DNA from: an uncultured Neomegalonema sp.
GTDB taxonomy: Bacteria; Pseudomonadota; Alphaproteobacteria; Rhodobacterales; Rhodobacteraceae
Assembly: GCA_937911325.1 (NCBI GenBank)
Contig: CALDSD010000069.1
Coordinates: 111,183 to 175,182 of the forward strand
Reading direction: 5' to 3'
DNA length: 64,000 bases
The notes below the pieces were generated by a model that did not search any database, was not told the DNA's origin, and saw nothing but the letters and a program-made list of their open reading frames with translations. Shown here piece by piece: positions 1 through 9,019 of the stretch (within the stretch, counting starts at the first letter, position 1; each line of letters starts with the position of its first letter). Both the position numbers and the translations under genes were made by a program.

Positions 1-228
1 CTTCAGCTGGGTCGGACCGTCCGGAGCGAGCGGGCGGATAAAGCGCAACGGCGCCAGCGCTCTATCCCGGGGCTGGATCGCAATCGCCGCCTCAAGCACG
101 CGCGAGATGTTCGTCACCGTTTGAGCGCGGATCTCGGTAAACGCGCGCTGCTCGGCGTGGGGGGAAACGGGATCCAAGCTCCAGGCCCCGCCAGCCGCGG
201 GATCGTCAGGATCCTCCGGTCTCGTCAT
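1..228 (-). CDS. Partial hypothetical protein (N-terminus only), last visible gene of leftward operon
   Basis: An open frame runs from an ATG at 228 off the left edge, giving the first 76 residues of a protein (MTRPEDPDDPAAGG...). It starts 8 bp after the stop of the 837-residue gene upstream, which suggests co-transcription. The visible part is hydrophilic, with a Pro/Asp-rich start followed by a probable helix (residues 30-55), and has no recognisable motif. By position it is a further component of the GTPase-centred locus to the right. The function is unknown. The frame is supported by uninterrupted coding with high GC at third positions and by the tight spacing. Confidence 0.6.
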   Translation of the reverse strand, partial: MTRPEDPDDPAAGGAWSLDPVSPHAEQRAFTEIRAQTVTNISRVLEAAIAIQPRDRALAPLRFIRPLAPDGPTQLK

Positions 229-236
229 CGGGTGTC

Positions 237-2750
237 CTACTCCACGCTCGCCAGAGACGTCGGCCGCAACAACGGCTCCGCTTGCTCGGCGATGTTATGC
301 CATTGCTCTATCGGGGCCGTCATACGGCGCTTGAGCCGCGCCGCCTCCTGCGCCCGCCAACTCAGCGACGCCGGGCGCTCGGCAAGCGGGGGCGATGGGT
401 CTCCAGGCGACCAGTTGTGTGTGATCATGTCCAAGCTCCGCCGCAGCCGCCTCCAGAGTTCGCGCGTCGCGATCCAGTCGCGGTGGCTTTGCACGGCCGC
501 GATCCATTCGAGCGCTTCACGAGGCGTCTCCCCGGCGCCTTCCGGGTAAGCGGCGCTGAGCAGATCACGGGCTTCCTCGAGGCGTCCATGCGACGCCATC
601 TTGGCGGCGTCAAACGTCTCGCGCGCCCACGCGCTTCGCCATACGGGGGGCGCTTTCTTGAGCGCTGCGAAGTCCTCAAGCGCCGCAATCTCGTGGCGCA
701 TTGCGATCCGGTCGAGCGCCTTTGGCAGATGCAAGGCCGCGGAAAGTCCGCCCAGAAACGGTTCGAGCTTCTCGCTGGCCAGGTTCTCCGCGCTCAACAG
801 ACGCTGCGCGGCGCTTCGGACGCTTCGGACGCGCAGCGCCTCGAGCACGTCGCGAAGCGCGCGGTTCTGGCTGGCCAGGGCCGCCAGCGCGTCGCCGCGC
901 GCAGGCGGAGAAAACGGGCGCGCCATCTTATCCCAAAGCTCTTGGTTCGTCGGGATGTTTGGAAGATCCGCCGCCTGAAACGCCGCGCGTAAGGCCTCGG
1001 CCTCCGCGTCCAGCGCCTGGCGTGCGTCGTCGATCGCTTGTGCGCGTCGCACGGCTTCGGACAACGTATCGGCGGAACCCTCCGCCGTGAACTCCTTGCC
1101 GAGGTCGGACAAAACGCGACGGGCGCGGTCGAGATCGGCGCTTTCCTCCGCGCCTGCGGCAAGGGCCGCGTTTACAATCTCCGGGGCCGGCAGCCCGGCC
1201 TCAAGCACAAACTGTTTGTCGCGCAGGCGGCGCAGATCGACCCCGCTGCGCAGCAGGCGCCAGGCAGGCGGCGCCTCGGCGATCGCAAGACCGTCCCACC
1301 AGGCTTCGACATCGAACATCGCGCCGGCCAATCGACGCGGGGCCGGCCCTTGCCGCAGTCGTTCGTCGGCAAAGGTTTCGAGCACGTTGACCGCCAGATC
1401 GGGAAACCGCAGCAACGCCCAAATGAGATCGGCGTCGCGTTTGAACGTCTCAAAGTCGAACGGGGTTCCGACGAGGCGACCCAGCGCCTGTTGCGTCGCG
1501 CCGGTGGCTCGGATCGCTTCGCGCGACAACGCCAGGAACAGTTCGACCGTCCCAGGCGCCGCCGTCGCCGATCCGCCGAGATCAAGGGGCGCGCCCAGCT
1601 CTGGCGCGGAGGCCGCCCTTTGCGCCCAGGTCATCCCGAAGGCCGTCGCGGCCTCGGCTTCATCGAACCCATGCGCGGCCGCAGCAGCGTGCGTCATTGC
1701 TTGGGCGACCTGAGCGGCGAGCGTTTCCGTCGACTGCTCGTTGGGTTCTGGGCGAAGCGTCTCTCCCAGATAAAGGGCTCCGATCGACCGCGTCGGCGGA
1801 TAGTCGCGATCTCCCAGCCCCCGAAGAGCTCCGCCGGCGCGCAGCGGCAAACTGTTCTTGCGCGCGACGCCGATCAGATCGCGATGCTGCGCTTCCGACC
1901 AGATGTGACGCAGAACCCGGCGCCCGGTGGCTTGGTCCGCCAAAACCTCGCCACGCGCCAGCGCCCATTCCTGCGAATACCCGTCTCCGGTCAACGGCGC
2001 GTGCAGAAACACGAACGACTGGGCCACCCGTTCGGCGTGCTCGCTGAAACGCGTCAAGTCGATATCGACCATCGGCGCCCGCGACGTCTCAAAGCCTCGC
2101 AGAAGCAGAATGTCGGCATCCGCCTCGTAGGACTCCTCCGCCCAGCCGAAGTGAACCTCCAGCGGCTCCGCCGGGTCGGGATACGCGATCGCCGCGGGGC
2201 CTTGAGCCATTCCGTCATCGGTCCGCGCCCGAACGATCGCTTGCGCGGCGAACGGTTCGGCGGCGGGGTCGGAATGGTGTTCGCTCGCAAGCGTTTCAAG
2301 ATAGGCTCCCGCCGTCGCTCCGTCGGCGATCTCGGGCCCAGCCAGGGCCTCCAGACCGCTCGCCGTCGCGTCCGCCAGCGGGGCAGGGCGCAAGAACCGC
2401 AGCGTCGTGCGCCAGTCCGGACCCTCTTCTCGCGCGGGGTCATAGGCCAGGCTGCGGTCGAAGCTGAAACGCCAGCGGGCCCGGCGGGATTCGGTGAGAG
2501 GTTCGGCGTCCTCCTCGAACAAAGCCAAGGTGAACCGCGTCCAGTCAGCTTCGGCGCGAAACACCCCGTAGCCGCAGTGCGCCGGGATCTCCCCCAGAAA
2601 CACTCTGCTTCCGCCGATAAAGGCGATGGCGAACAGGGGCGCTGTCGGCACGTCGTTTGAAGCGAAGACGATCGAGAGCAACGCGGCTTCCGAATCCCAC
2701 TCGCACTGCGTGCGTCCGACTGATCTCAATGTCGCGCCTGCCTTGGTCAT
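237..2750 (-). CDS. Large two-part protein (837 aa) of a putative GTPase-centred system; function unknown
   Basis: I chose the ATG at 2750 (MTKAGATLRS...). The frame stays open upstream, but that part is Arg-rich and low-complexity, unlike a protein. Residues 1-210 look beta-rich with many aromatic/hydrophobic alternations. Residues 330-837 look almost wholly alpha-helical, with Ala/Leu/Glu-rich stretches and a likely coiled coil around 560-620. I see no signal peptide, membrane segment, P-loop or metal motif, so a cytoplasmic partner or scaffold is likely. It diverges from the GTPase gene across a 406 bp promoter region holding a palindrome. A helical partner of this kind is known in GTPase-centred ternary conflict systems (GASH-type proteins), but that assignment is inference. 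The gene itself is certain; the function is not known. Confidence 0.8.
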   Translation of the reverse strand: MTKAGATLRSVGRTQCEWDSEAALLSIVFASNDVPTAPLFAIAFIGGSRVFLGEIPAHCGYGVFRAEADWTRFTLALFEEDAEPLTESRRARWRFSFDRSLAYDPAREEGPDWRTTLRFLRPAPLADATASGLEALAGPEIADGATAGAYLETLASEHHSDPAAEPFAAQAIVRARTDDGMAQGPAAIAYPDPAEPLEVHFGWAEESYEADADILLLRGFETSRAPMVDIDLTRFSEHAERVAQSFVFLHAPLTGDGYSQEWALARGEVLADQATGRRVLRHIWSEAQHRDLIGVARKNSLPLRAGGALRGLGDRDYPPTRSIGALYLGETLRPEPNEQSTETLAAQVAQAMTHAAAAAHGFDEAEAATAFGMTWAQRAASAPELGAPLDLGGSATAAPGTVELFLALSREAIRATGATQQALGRLVGTPFDFETFKRDADLIWALLRFPDLAVNVLETFADERLRQGPAPRRLAGAMFDVEAWWDGLAIAEAPPAWRLLRSGVDLRRLRDKQFVLEAGLPAPEIVNAALAAGAEESADLDRARRVLSDLGKEFTAEGSADTLSEAVRRAQAIDDARQALDAEAEALRAAFQAADLPNIPTNQELWDKMARPFSPPARGDALAALASQNRALRDVLEALRVRSVRSAAQRLLSAENLASEKLEPFLGGLSAALHLPKALDRIAMRHEIAALEDFAALKKAPPVWRSAWARETFDAAKMASHGRLEEARDLLSAAYPEGAGETPREALEWIAAVQSHRDWIATRELWRRLRRSLDMITHNWSPGDPSPPLAERPASLSWRAQEAARLKRRMTAPIEQWHNIAEQAEPLLRPTSLASVE

Positions 2751-2959
2751 CGTCTCATACGTTGCATCGCCCGAACCGCTCCCGGACCGGAGCGAAAAGT
2801 AAGTTCGAGGGGTGGTGCGGCGATTTTTTGATCCGGATCCCGCCAATGGGTCTCGCCGTCGACGAAGACACAAACACAGACGGTAACGTGTCGCTCGCCG
2901 CCGTCTTGCACCATGCGACGCCGCGCGCAATATCCCCTCTCTCGCGTCCAGCTTAAGCC

Positions 2960-2981
2960 CTCTTTATCCGCGGAAAAAGAG
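2960..2981. promoter_or_regulatory. Near-perfect 22 bp palindrome between divergent operons (putative operator)
   Basis: The left arm CTCTTTATCCG and right arm CGGAAAAAGAG form an inverted repeat centred on CCGCGG with one mismatched pair. It lies 210 bp upstream of the 837-residue gene and 176 bp upstream of the GTPase gene, in the 2751-3156 gap that must carry both promoters. A dimeric repressor site shared by both operons is a reasonable guess. No regulator gene lies next to it in the window. The rest of this gap shows no gene I can support. Confidence 0.45.
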
Positions 2982-3156
2982 TCAACCGAACGTCGCGTCT
3001 GAGATCTGCGCGCTTGAACTGGCGCGAGTCTGCGCGCCATATGTGCCGCGATTGAGGGGTCGCGGGCGCGCCGCCGATGCGAAAACAGCGGACGAGAGAT
3101 CCGACAGCCGCATCGTTTGCAAAGCGCCTGCCCGAACAAGGACCGGAACGCCGTCC

Positions 3157-4308
3157 ATGGTATTGAGCTTCGCGCGAGCAAAGAAACACGCCGCACCCGC
3201 CTCGCCGCGCTGCGTGCTGATCGGTCCGGTTGGCGCGGGCAAGTCGACGCTGATCGCGAGCCTGAGACATCAGGCCGACGGGGCTCACTCCTATGTCGAC
3301 CGGTTCGGCGTCGAGATCGCAGCCGCCGAGTCGCCGCTGAACGAGTTGGGGCGACGCGCGGAACCAGCAGCGGCGGACGCGAACAGTCCTGAAGCGGCCC
3401 CGAAAAGTCCCGAAAACCCTGAACGGGCCGCGGGCGCATCGGAGGACTTTCAGCGCTACGAGCGCATTATGGACAAATCGATCCGCAATGGGCTCGACTT
3501 CGAGGCGACGTTCACAGATCGCGTTTTCGAGCTTTCGTTTCGACTGACGTTGAGAGCGATGACGCGCAGCGGACTGTTTCGCCCGGATCGGGTGTATTCG
3601 GAGGTGTTCAAGACAATCGACGCGGCAGGCGGCCTGTTGCTGGACGATCCGCTGGAAAGCTCCGGCGACCCGGCGGCCCAAGCCGCGCGCTCCCGGATTG
3701 GCGAGGAACTGCTGGACGCGGAAAACGTTCTGCTGTGTTTGCCGACGAGCGGGTTTTCCACCAACCCCAATCGTGCGCAAGGCGAGGTCGGGGCGGTTAT
3801 TTCGCCAGCGCATCAACGCGGGCTGGTGGATCTGCTGCGCGGGCTGCGCGAACACCCGAGCGCGAAGACGCGGCGTCTTGTCGTCGTGCTCACGAAGTTC
3901 GAAGCGGCGGTCTCGAGCTTCGGACGGCAAGCTTACCGGGTGGCGGCCTCGCGCGCGCACGCCCGCGACGTTTGTTCGGCCAGCCTGCACGATTATTGGG
4001 ATTGGCTGACCCCGTCCCTGGTCGCCTTTGAAGAGACGCCCGGCCGCGACGTTTTCGTTCAGCCGGTCTCGACATTCGGCTTCATCCCCTACAGCGGCGG
4101 CCCCAATCTGGATCCGCGCACTGAGCTGTTGCGCACGCGGACGCCCCCGAAAGACAGCGAACCGCGGACGACAAAGACCCCGTACACTTTTGAAGCGGTC
4201 CACTCTTACTACTGGCGGCCTTTTCTCACACTGGACCCGTTCATCTTCATCGCCACCGGTGAACCTGGATACCTGACATTTCCCTTGAGCGAGGCGCTCG
4301 AGCCGTGA
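3157..4308 (+). CDS. P-loop GTPase-like protein (383 aa), core of the putative system
   Basis: The start is the ATG at 3157 (MVLSFARAKK); its ribosome site is weak. A Walker A/G1 loop GPVGAGKST sits at residues 23-31. The run VVVLTKFEAAV near residue 246 fits a G4 motif in which TKFE replaces NKxD, so a TRAFAC-like GTPase is the best reading. After the P-loop comes an Ala/Pro/Glu-rich acidic insert (about residues 65-105) that interrupts the usual fold. No membrane segment or signal peptide is seen. The stop overlaps the GTG of the next gene by 4 bp, so the two are translationally coupled. Known double-GTPase/GAP1 ternary systems have this kind of GTPase next to large partners. Family membership is inferred from motifs only; an ATPase of another P-loop class is not excluded. 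Confidence 0.7.
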   Translation: MVLSFARAKKHAAPASPRCVLIGPVGAGKSTLIASLRHQADGAHSYVDRFGVEIAAAESPLNELGRRAEPAAADANSPEAAPKSPENPERAAGASEDFQRYERIMDKSIRNGLDFEATFTDRVFELSFRLTLRAMTRSGLFRPDRVYSEVFKTIDAAGGLLLDDPLESSGDPAAQAARSRIGEELLDAENVLLCLPTSGFSTNPNRAQGEVGAVISPAHQRGLVDLLRGLREHPSAKTRRLVVVLTKFEAAVSSFGRQAYRVAASRAHARDVCSASLHDYWDWLTPSLVAFEETPGRDVFVQPVSTFGFIPYSGGPNLDPRTELLRTRTPPKDSEPRTTKTPYTFEAVHSYYWRPFLTLDPFIFIATGEPGYLTFPLSEALEP

Positions 4309-7300
4309 GCATTCTCGATCAGTTCCGCCGCGACGAACCGATCCGTGGCTCCGGGCGGGTGAGCGCCTGGCGCTATGTGTTTGGCAAACGGGTCATCTCG
4401 AGCGGTGGGCCGGTCGGACCTGGCGAAGAACTGCGTATCACCAGCCACAGCGAAGCTCTGCCTGAAACGCTTCTGCCATATCTCAACCCCCTGCGCCTGT
4501 CGCCAAGTGGCTCGGTTCGAAGCTTGATCCATGAAGAGGCGCCTGGGCGGACCGCCGCGTTGGCCTATCCGGTTCGAACGCGGGACGGGCGGTTCTACGT
4601 CGTTCAGAAAGTCGCCGCGCGCTCGGAAGGCGAGGCGAATTCGGAAAGCCGCGCCTACACGCAGTCGAATGCGCTCGTGTTTCCAGAGGCCGAGTGGGCC
4701 AAAGCTGCGCCCGCTTTGTTGCCGTACCTGATGAGCAACGGGCTGACGACGGACCCTGACCTCACCGAAGCCGATCCGGATCTGGAGCAGGGCGTCGTCT
4801 CGCTCGTTCTCCCGCCGATGGCGCCGGCGGGCGCGACCAGAGAACCAAGTTCGCTGTTGCTGGCCGCGCTGGAGCATCATGGCGAACTCGGCGCCTTCGC
4901 ACGTCCGCAGATCGCCGATGCTGAGACGTTCTGGAGCGCCTGCGCCGGCCTGCTGACGGCTTTGCCGCCGGAGTTTCGTCCGTTGTGCTCGTTTGCGGAC
5001 GGGTTCGCCGAAGAGCCGTCAGGCATCCTGCTGCGCCATTCGCCGATCGGGGGCGCCGGCGCTGCTGTGAAAGAGGGCCGTCCGCCGCGGACGCGCATGC
5101 CGTCGGCCGGCGGCTTGGAGACGCTTTGCGATCGCCTCGCCGATGTCGTTCCGCCTGAGTGGGACGACGCTCTGGATGCAGGCGGCGCTCTGCGGGATCT
5201 CTTGATCGACGCCGCGGTCGATGACGATCCGGCGCATTTAGAGGCGGTGCTGACGGATCCAGATCCGCCGGACTTCGCCGCGCCGTCGGGCGCCGCCGCC
5301 ATTGGCGTGCTGCGCCGGCTCGTCGGCGCCGCCCACGCTGGCGCCGCCTTCAAACGCGAAATGCCGGGATATGGTCTTGCGAGAGCCGCGGCGCTGATCG
5401 CGGGCGCCACCGACCCGGGCTGGCGCGATGCCTGGGAGACGCTGCGCCGCGCGCAACCGGGACGCTACTTCTGGAGCGCTCTGCTGTTGCGCGAGCCCGA
5501 CTGGGTCGATCCCGTCCCGATCGAAACGTTGAGCGCGCTGAATCGCTTGTGCCGGTTCGAGGAACGCATTCGCGAAGGCGTTGGTCCGGAGGCGCCGACG
5601 CCGATGGACGGCCCGGCTTACCGTCGACGCCTCTCGCGCTTGGCCGAGCGCGGCGGCGAGTTGCTGACATTGGCGCCGGACGCGCTCGTGTCCGAGTCGG
5701 GCGACGGTCCATCCGCTTGGGTTCGTTTGCGAGCGGCCCTCTTCGCCGACGTCTCGCCGCAGGCTCGGCGCGAGGTCTCTCACGCACTGGCGGCGATCGA
5801 TCGCGCCGCACGGCTGTTCGGCGCTGACGAGCCGATGCTCAAGGCGGTGGATGCGGTGCGGCGGGCGTCGCTGAACAGCGCAGATCTTTCGACGCCGGAG
5901 CTTTGGGGGCGCGATCTGGGCGAACGCTGGTTGAAAGCGCTTGCCGCGCGCGCGCCTTTGGCCAGCGATTTTTGGCGCGGGGCCTTCGAACGGCATTTCG
6001 AGCAACGCGTAAGAGGCCTCGAACCCACCGAATTGCGCGACGAACTGATCGCGACCAAAACGGCGCTCGCGCTCGATCCTGCGCGCGGCGACCATGCGTC
6101 CGTCGCTCAGGTGCTGGAGGAGCTGCGGGCGGCCTCGGCCCCGGCCTTCTCTCAGGCCCCCGCGGCCGCAGGGTCGGAATTGCCGAAGCTGATCGCGCAT
6201 TGGCTGGAGAGTTGGCGCGGCGAAGGCGCCGCTGTCGCGGGATCTCACGGACCGGCGCGCGACTGTGCGGCTCTGCTTCGGGCTGAGGCGTCTCTCAACA
6301 TCGACGTTGGGGCGTTGGCGGACGACATGGTTTCGGCTCTGAAGTCAGTCGCAACGCGGGACGTAGAGGCGTTTGGCGTCTCTGCCGCGTTGACGCTTGC
6401 GGTGGAATGCCTGCAGGTTCTAACCGCGCTTGGAAGCAAAGCCCGCGAAGACGCGGCGGGGTTTCTGGGGGATCTCGACACCTTCCTCGGCACGCCGGGC
6501 TCCAGTGGATCGACGCCGATCGACGGGTTTCCCGATCGCTCCGACGTGGTGCTCGAGGAGGTGATGCGCCTCATCGCCTCCTGGAGCGAAGACGCGCATC
6601 CCCAAGCCTATTTGCCGGAGAGCGCGGCGCCGGGCCTGCGCGGGCGTCTGAGCGAGCGGCTCGGGGCTCCGATGGCGGCTTACTTGCTCGGCCTGGACGA
6701 CCCCGCGCCCGCCAAATGGGATCGACCGGGCTTGGCTGTCGTGCTGGAGCGTCTCGGCCCGGCCGGCGAACATGCGATGGTCGCGAACGCGGTCCGCAGT
6801 TGGCGCGCGCTGCATCAAAAGTGGCGAGACAATCCCGAACCTGATGCGCCGAAGCGTCTCAGTCAGGAGCCAAGCGCCGACGCTTTGGTCAGCGAGGTGA
6901 TCCTGAAAGTCGTCGCCCGCGAAGGGGCGGCGTCCGCGCGTTGGATCGGAGAGGACGTCGCCTGGGCGGTTCGGGAGCTCTCGGATGTGGCTGAGCCGGC
7001 GAAACCGGATGCGCGCCGGAAATCGCCCAAATCGATCTTTGAAGCTTGGCGCGTGGTCGGACAGCTTGAGCGTGGCGACGACCTCGAAGCGCCGCAAGGG
7101 TTCGTGCTGTTCGTGCTCACCCGGCTGCTCCGGGCGAGCAAGCAAAGGGGCGCGGGGCTCAACTCGGTGACCGGGCCGTTCTTGCAGTTCCTGACGGAGG
7201 ACTTCTACGAGTTTCAGATCGGGTCCGCGGGGAAGGAATCCCGTGACGTGCGCGGCCTGCTGCGGAACTACATCTACGGGTCTGACAGACGGCATGTCGA

Positions 7301-7721
7301 CGCTCTGTCGGATACGGGCCTGCGGGCGCGCCTCGATCGGTTGTTGCTGTTCTTGTCGCTGGTCGAGACAGTCGCCAGCGGCCGCGTTGACCCCGAAGCG
7401 CGGTTTCGAGCGCCTGTCCGCGTGAAGGATGAGCACGCCGAGCGGCTCAGCCCGCCGCGCGCGTTGGTGGAGCCTTTGGCGACGTTCTTGAAGAACGACG
7501 ACAACGTTGTTTATCGCGATGCGCTCCGCGTGCTTCTGCGCGACGGGGGAATGAGCAATCTGGGCGCTTGGCCAGACTTGCTGAATGCGATCCGCGAGAC
7601 GGATCCTGACGCGGGCGACGCGCCGAGCGGCATCGGAGCGATACGGCGGCGATTGTCGTCGCGTTTGCACAAAGGCTCCGACGACCCCGAAGAGGGCGGG
7701 GCGGACGGCGCGGCGGGTTAG
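4305..7721 (+). CDS. Very large GTPase-associated partner protein (1,138 aa)
   Basis: Translation starts at GTG 4305, overlapping the GTPase stop by 4 bp. Residues 1-150 form a distinct N-terminal domain with conserved-looking patches (RITSHSEALPETLLPYL near 45-62 and SRAYTQSNALVF near 118-129). They faintly resemble the N-terminal domain of GTPase-associated protein 1 (GAP1-N). The remaining ~950 residues are Ala/Leu/Arg/Glu-rich and predicted helical, with an acidic tail (EEGGADGAAG). No catalytic motif, membrane segment or secretion signal is visible. The coupling and length suggest an obligate complex with the GTPase. No domain here is recognised with certainty. Defence, stress or a regulatory role would all fit. 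Confidence 0.75.
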   Translation: MSILDQFRRDEPIRGSGRVSAWRYVFGKRVISSGGPVGPGEELRITSHSEALPETLLPYLNPLRLSPSGSVRSLIHEEAPGRTAALAYPVRTRDGRFYVVQKVAARSEGEANSESRAYTQSNALVFPEAEWAKAAPALLPYLMSNGLTTDPDLTEADPDLEQGVVSLVLPPMAPAGATREPSSLLLAALEHHGELGAFARPQIADAETFWSACAGLLTALPPEFRPLCSFADGFAEEPSGILLRHSPIGGAGAAVKEGRPPRTRMPSAGGLETLCDRLADVVPPEWDDALDAGGALRDLLIDAAVDDDPAHLEAVLTDPDPPDFAAPSGAAAIGVLRRLVGAAHAGAAFKREMPGYGLARAAALIAGATDPGWRDAWETLRRAQPGRYFWSALLLREPDWVDPVPIETLSALNRLCRFEERIREGVGPEAPTPMDGPAYRRRLSRLAERGGELLTLAPDALVSESGDGPSAWVRLRAALFADVSPQARREVSHALAAIDRAARLFGADEPMLKAVDAVRRASLNSADLSTPELWGRDLGERWLKALAARAPLASDFWRGAFERHFEQRVRGLEPTELRDELIATKTALALDPARGDHASVAQVLEELRAASAPAFSQAPAAAGSELPKLIAHWLESWRGEGAAVAGSHGPARDCAALLRAEASLNIDVGALADDMVSALKSVATRDVEAFGVSAALTLAVECLQVLTALGSKAREDAAGFLGDLDTFLGTPGSSGSTPIDGFPDRSDVVLEEVMRLIASWSEDAHPQAYLPESAAPGLRGRLSERLGAPMAAYLLGLDDPAPAKWDRPGLAVVLERLGPAGEHAMVANAVRSWRALHQKWRDNPEPDAPKRLSQEPSADALVSEVILKVVAREGAASARWIGEDVAWAVRELSDVAEPAKPDARRKSPKSIFEAWRVVGQLERGDDLEAPQGFVLFVLTRLLRASKQRGAGLNSVTGPFLQFLTEDFYEFQIGSAGKESRDVRGLLRNYIYGSDRRHVDALSDTGLRARLDRLLLFLSLVETVASGRVDPEARFRAPVRVKDEHAERLSPPRALVEPLATFLKNDDNVVYRDALRVLLRDGGMSNLGAWPDLLNAIRETDPDAGDAPSGIGAIRRRLSSRLHKGSDDPEEGGADGAAG

Positions 7722-7837
7722 CGCGACGATCGACGCCTCATCGATCACTTTCACGAAACTTTCTTTCGGGGCGGCTCGATTTCGCCCACTTGCGATCCAC
7801 CCTTCCCGCCACAGGATCTTTCGCGAAAGGAAAGAAG

Positions 7838-8785
7838 ATGACCACTCTCTCTCGACGCGCCGCTCTTGTCGGGCTGGGCGCAACCGCCGCGACGACCGCG
7901 TTCGCCAAAGCCCCTCTGCTGGGGCCTTCCACACCGACGCACTACCGGTTCGCGCTCGGCGCATACGAGGTGACGACGATCTTTGACGGCGCGATCCAGC
8001 TCGATGGGCCGCACCCGATCTTCGGCCAAGACCAGACGGCGGAGGCTGTCGCCGAACTGGCGGCTGAACGCCTTCTGCCGCCGACACGGATGGAGATCGG
8101 TTTCACGCCGGTGATCGTGAACACGGGATCTGAGGTGATCCTGTTCGATGCGGGCAACGGCGCGGGACGCCGTCCGAACGCAGGCGCGTTGCGGGCGCGG
8201 TTGTCGGAAGTCGGGTTCACACCCGAGCAGATCGACATTGTGGTCCTGACCCATTTCCATCCAGACCATATCGGCGGTCTGATGGAGGACGGGGTCCCGG
8301 CTTTCCCGAATGCGCGCTATGTGACGAACGCGCTCGAGTACGACTTCTGGTCGCCGGAGGACAAACTCAGCGGGGGCACCGAACGGGTGGCCAAGCTGAC
8401 CCAGTCGAATGTCGTGCCGCTTGCCGAACAAATGAGCTTCATCGACGATGGCGAAGAGGTGGCGTCGGGCGTTACGGCGATGGCGGCCTACGGCCACACG
8501 CCTGGCCACACCGTCTATCACCTTGAAAATGGCGGCGAACGTCTGTTGCTGGGCGGCGATTTCGCCAATCATTACGTGATGTCGATTGAACGGCCCGACT
8601 GGCATGTCCGCTTCGACATGGACAAGGACGCCGCCGCTGCGACCCGCCGGAACATCCTCGGCATGTTGGCCGCCGACAAGATCCCTTTCACAAGCTTTCA
8701 CATGCCGTTCCCGGCGGTGGGCTTTATCGAGCCGAATGGTTCGACGTTCCGTTATGTCGCCGCGAGCTATCAGCTGAACCTCTGA
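7838..8785 (+). CDS. Tat-exported metallo-beta-lactamase-fold hydrolase (315 aa)
   Basis: The ATG at 7838 follows an AGGAAAGAAG ribosome site. The N-terminus MTTLSRRAALVGLGATAATT has a twin-arginine motif and a hydrophobic stretch ending near AFAKA, so export through Tat in folded form is likely. The zinc-ligand motif THFHPDHIGG lies near residue 137; downstream HTPGHT (about 225) and GGDFANH (about 244) supply the remaining His and Asp ligands. Family members hydrolyse esters, lactones or other cyclic substrates; the overall form is like AHL-lactonase-type MBL proteins, but the substrate cannot be read here. It sits 116 bp after the GTPase operon and appears to have its own promoter. Confidence 0.88.
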   Translation: MTTLSRRAALVGLGATAATTAFAKAPLLGPSTPTHYRFALGAYEVTTIFDGAIQLDGPHPIFGQDQTAEAVAELAAERLLPPTRMEIGFTPVIVNTGSEVILFDAGNGAGRRPNAGALRARLSEVGFTPEQIDIVVLTHFHPDHIGGLMEDGVPAFPNARYVTNALEYDFWSPEDKLSGGTERVAKLTQSNVVPLAEQMSFIDDGEEVASGVTAMAAYGHTPGHTVYHLENGGERLLLGGDFANHYVMSIERPDWHVRFDMDKDAAAATRRNILGMLAADKIPFTSFHMPFPAVGFIEPNGSTFRYVAASYQLNL

Positions 8786-8870
8786 CATGAGCCGGCCGCC
8801 GGCCATGAGATCGGCGGTCTCGCTCTCAAACGCCTTGTAACGCCGGCGGCCATCCTTTATCTCCGCCGGT

Positions 8871-8960
8871 GGAGACGTGGCCGAGTGGTCGAAGGCGCTC
8901 CCCTGCTAAGGGAGTATACCGGCAACGGTATCGAGGGTTCGAATCCCTTCGTCTCCGCCA
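8871..8960 (+). tRNA. tRNA-Ser (anticodon GCT)
   Basis: The acceptor stem GGAGACG pairs with CGTCTCC before discriminator G and an encoded CCA (8958-8960). The anticodon stem CTCCC/GGGAG (8898-8902/8910-8914) encloses the loop CTGCTAA with anticodon GCT at 8905-8907, reading AGC/AGU. A long variable arm (TACCGGCAACGGTA) and T-arm (GAGGGTTCGAATCCCTT) confirm a class II serine tRNA. It is complete. I saw no integrase or repeated 3' end nearby. Confidence 0.97.
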
Positions 8961-9019
8961 TTGCCTTTAAAAGATAGGCTGAACCAAAGGCTTAGGCGCT
9001 CATGGTTCCCGTTCCGACA

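Noticed and set aside
1038..2660. A 540-codon + strand frame opposite the 837-residue gene
   Set aside because: Arg/Gln/Gly-rich translation without domains, typical of the shadow frame of high-GC coding DNA; the minus strand protein has normal composition.
6420..8087. A 555-codon minus-strand frame across the GTPase partner and the hydrolase genes
   Set aside because: It spans two well-supported + strand genes with recognisable motifs and has a low-complexity Arg/Gln-rich translation.
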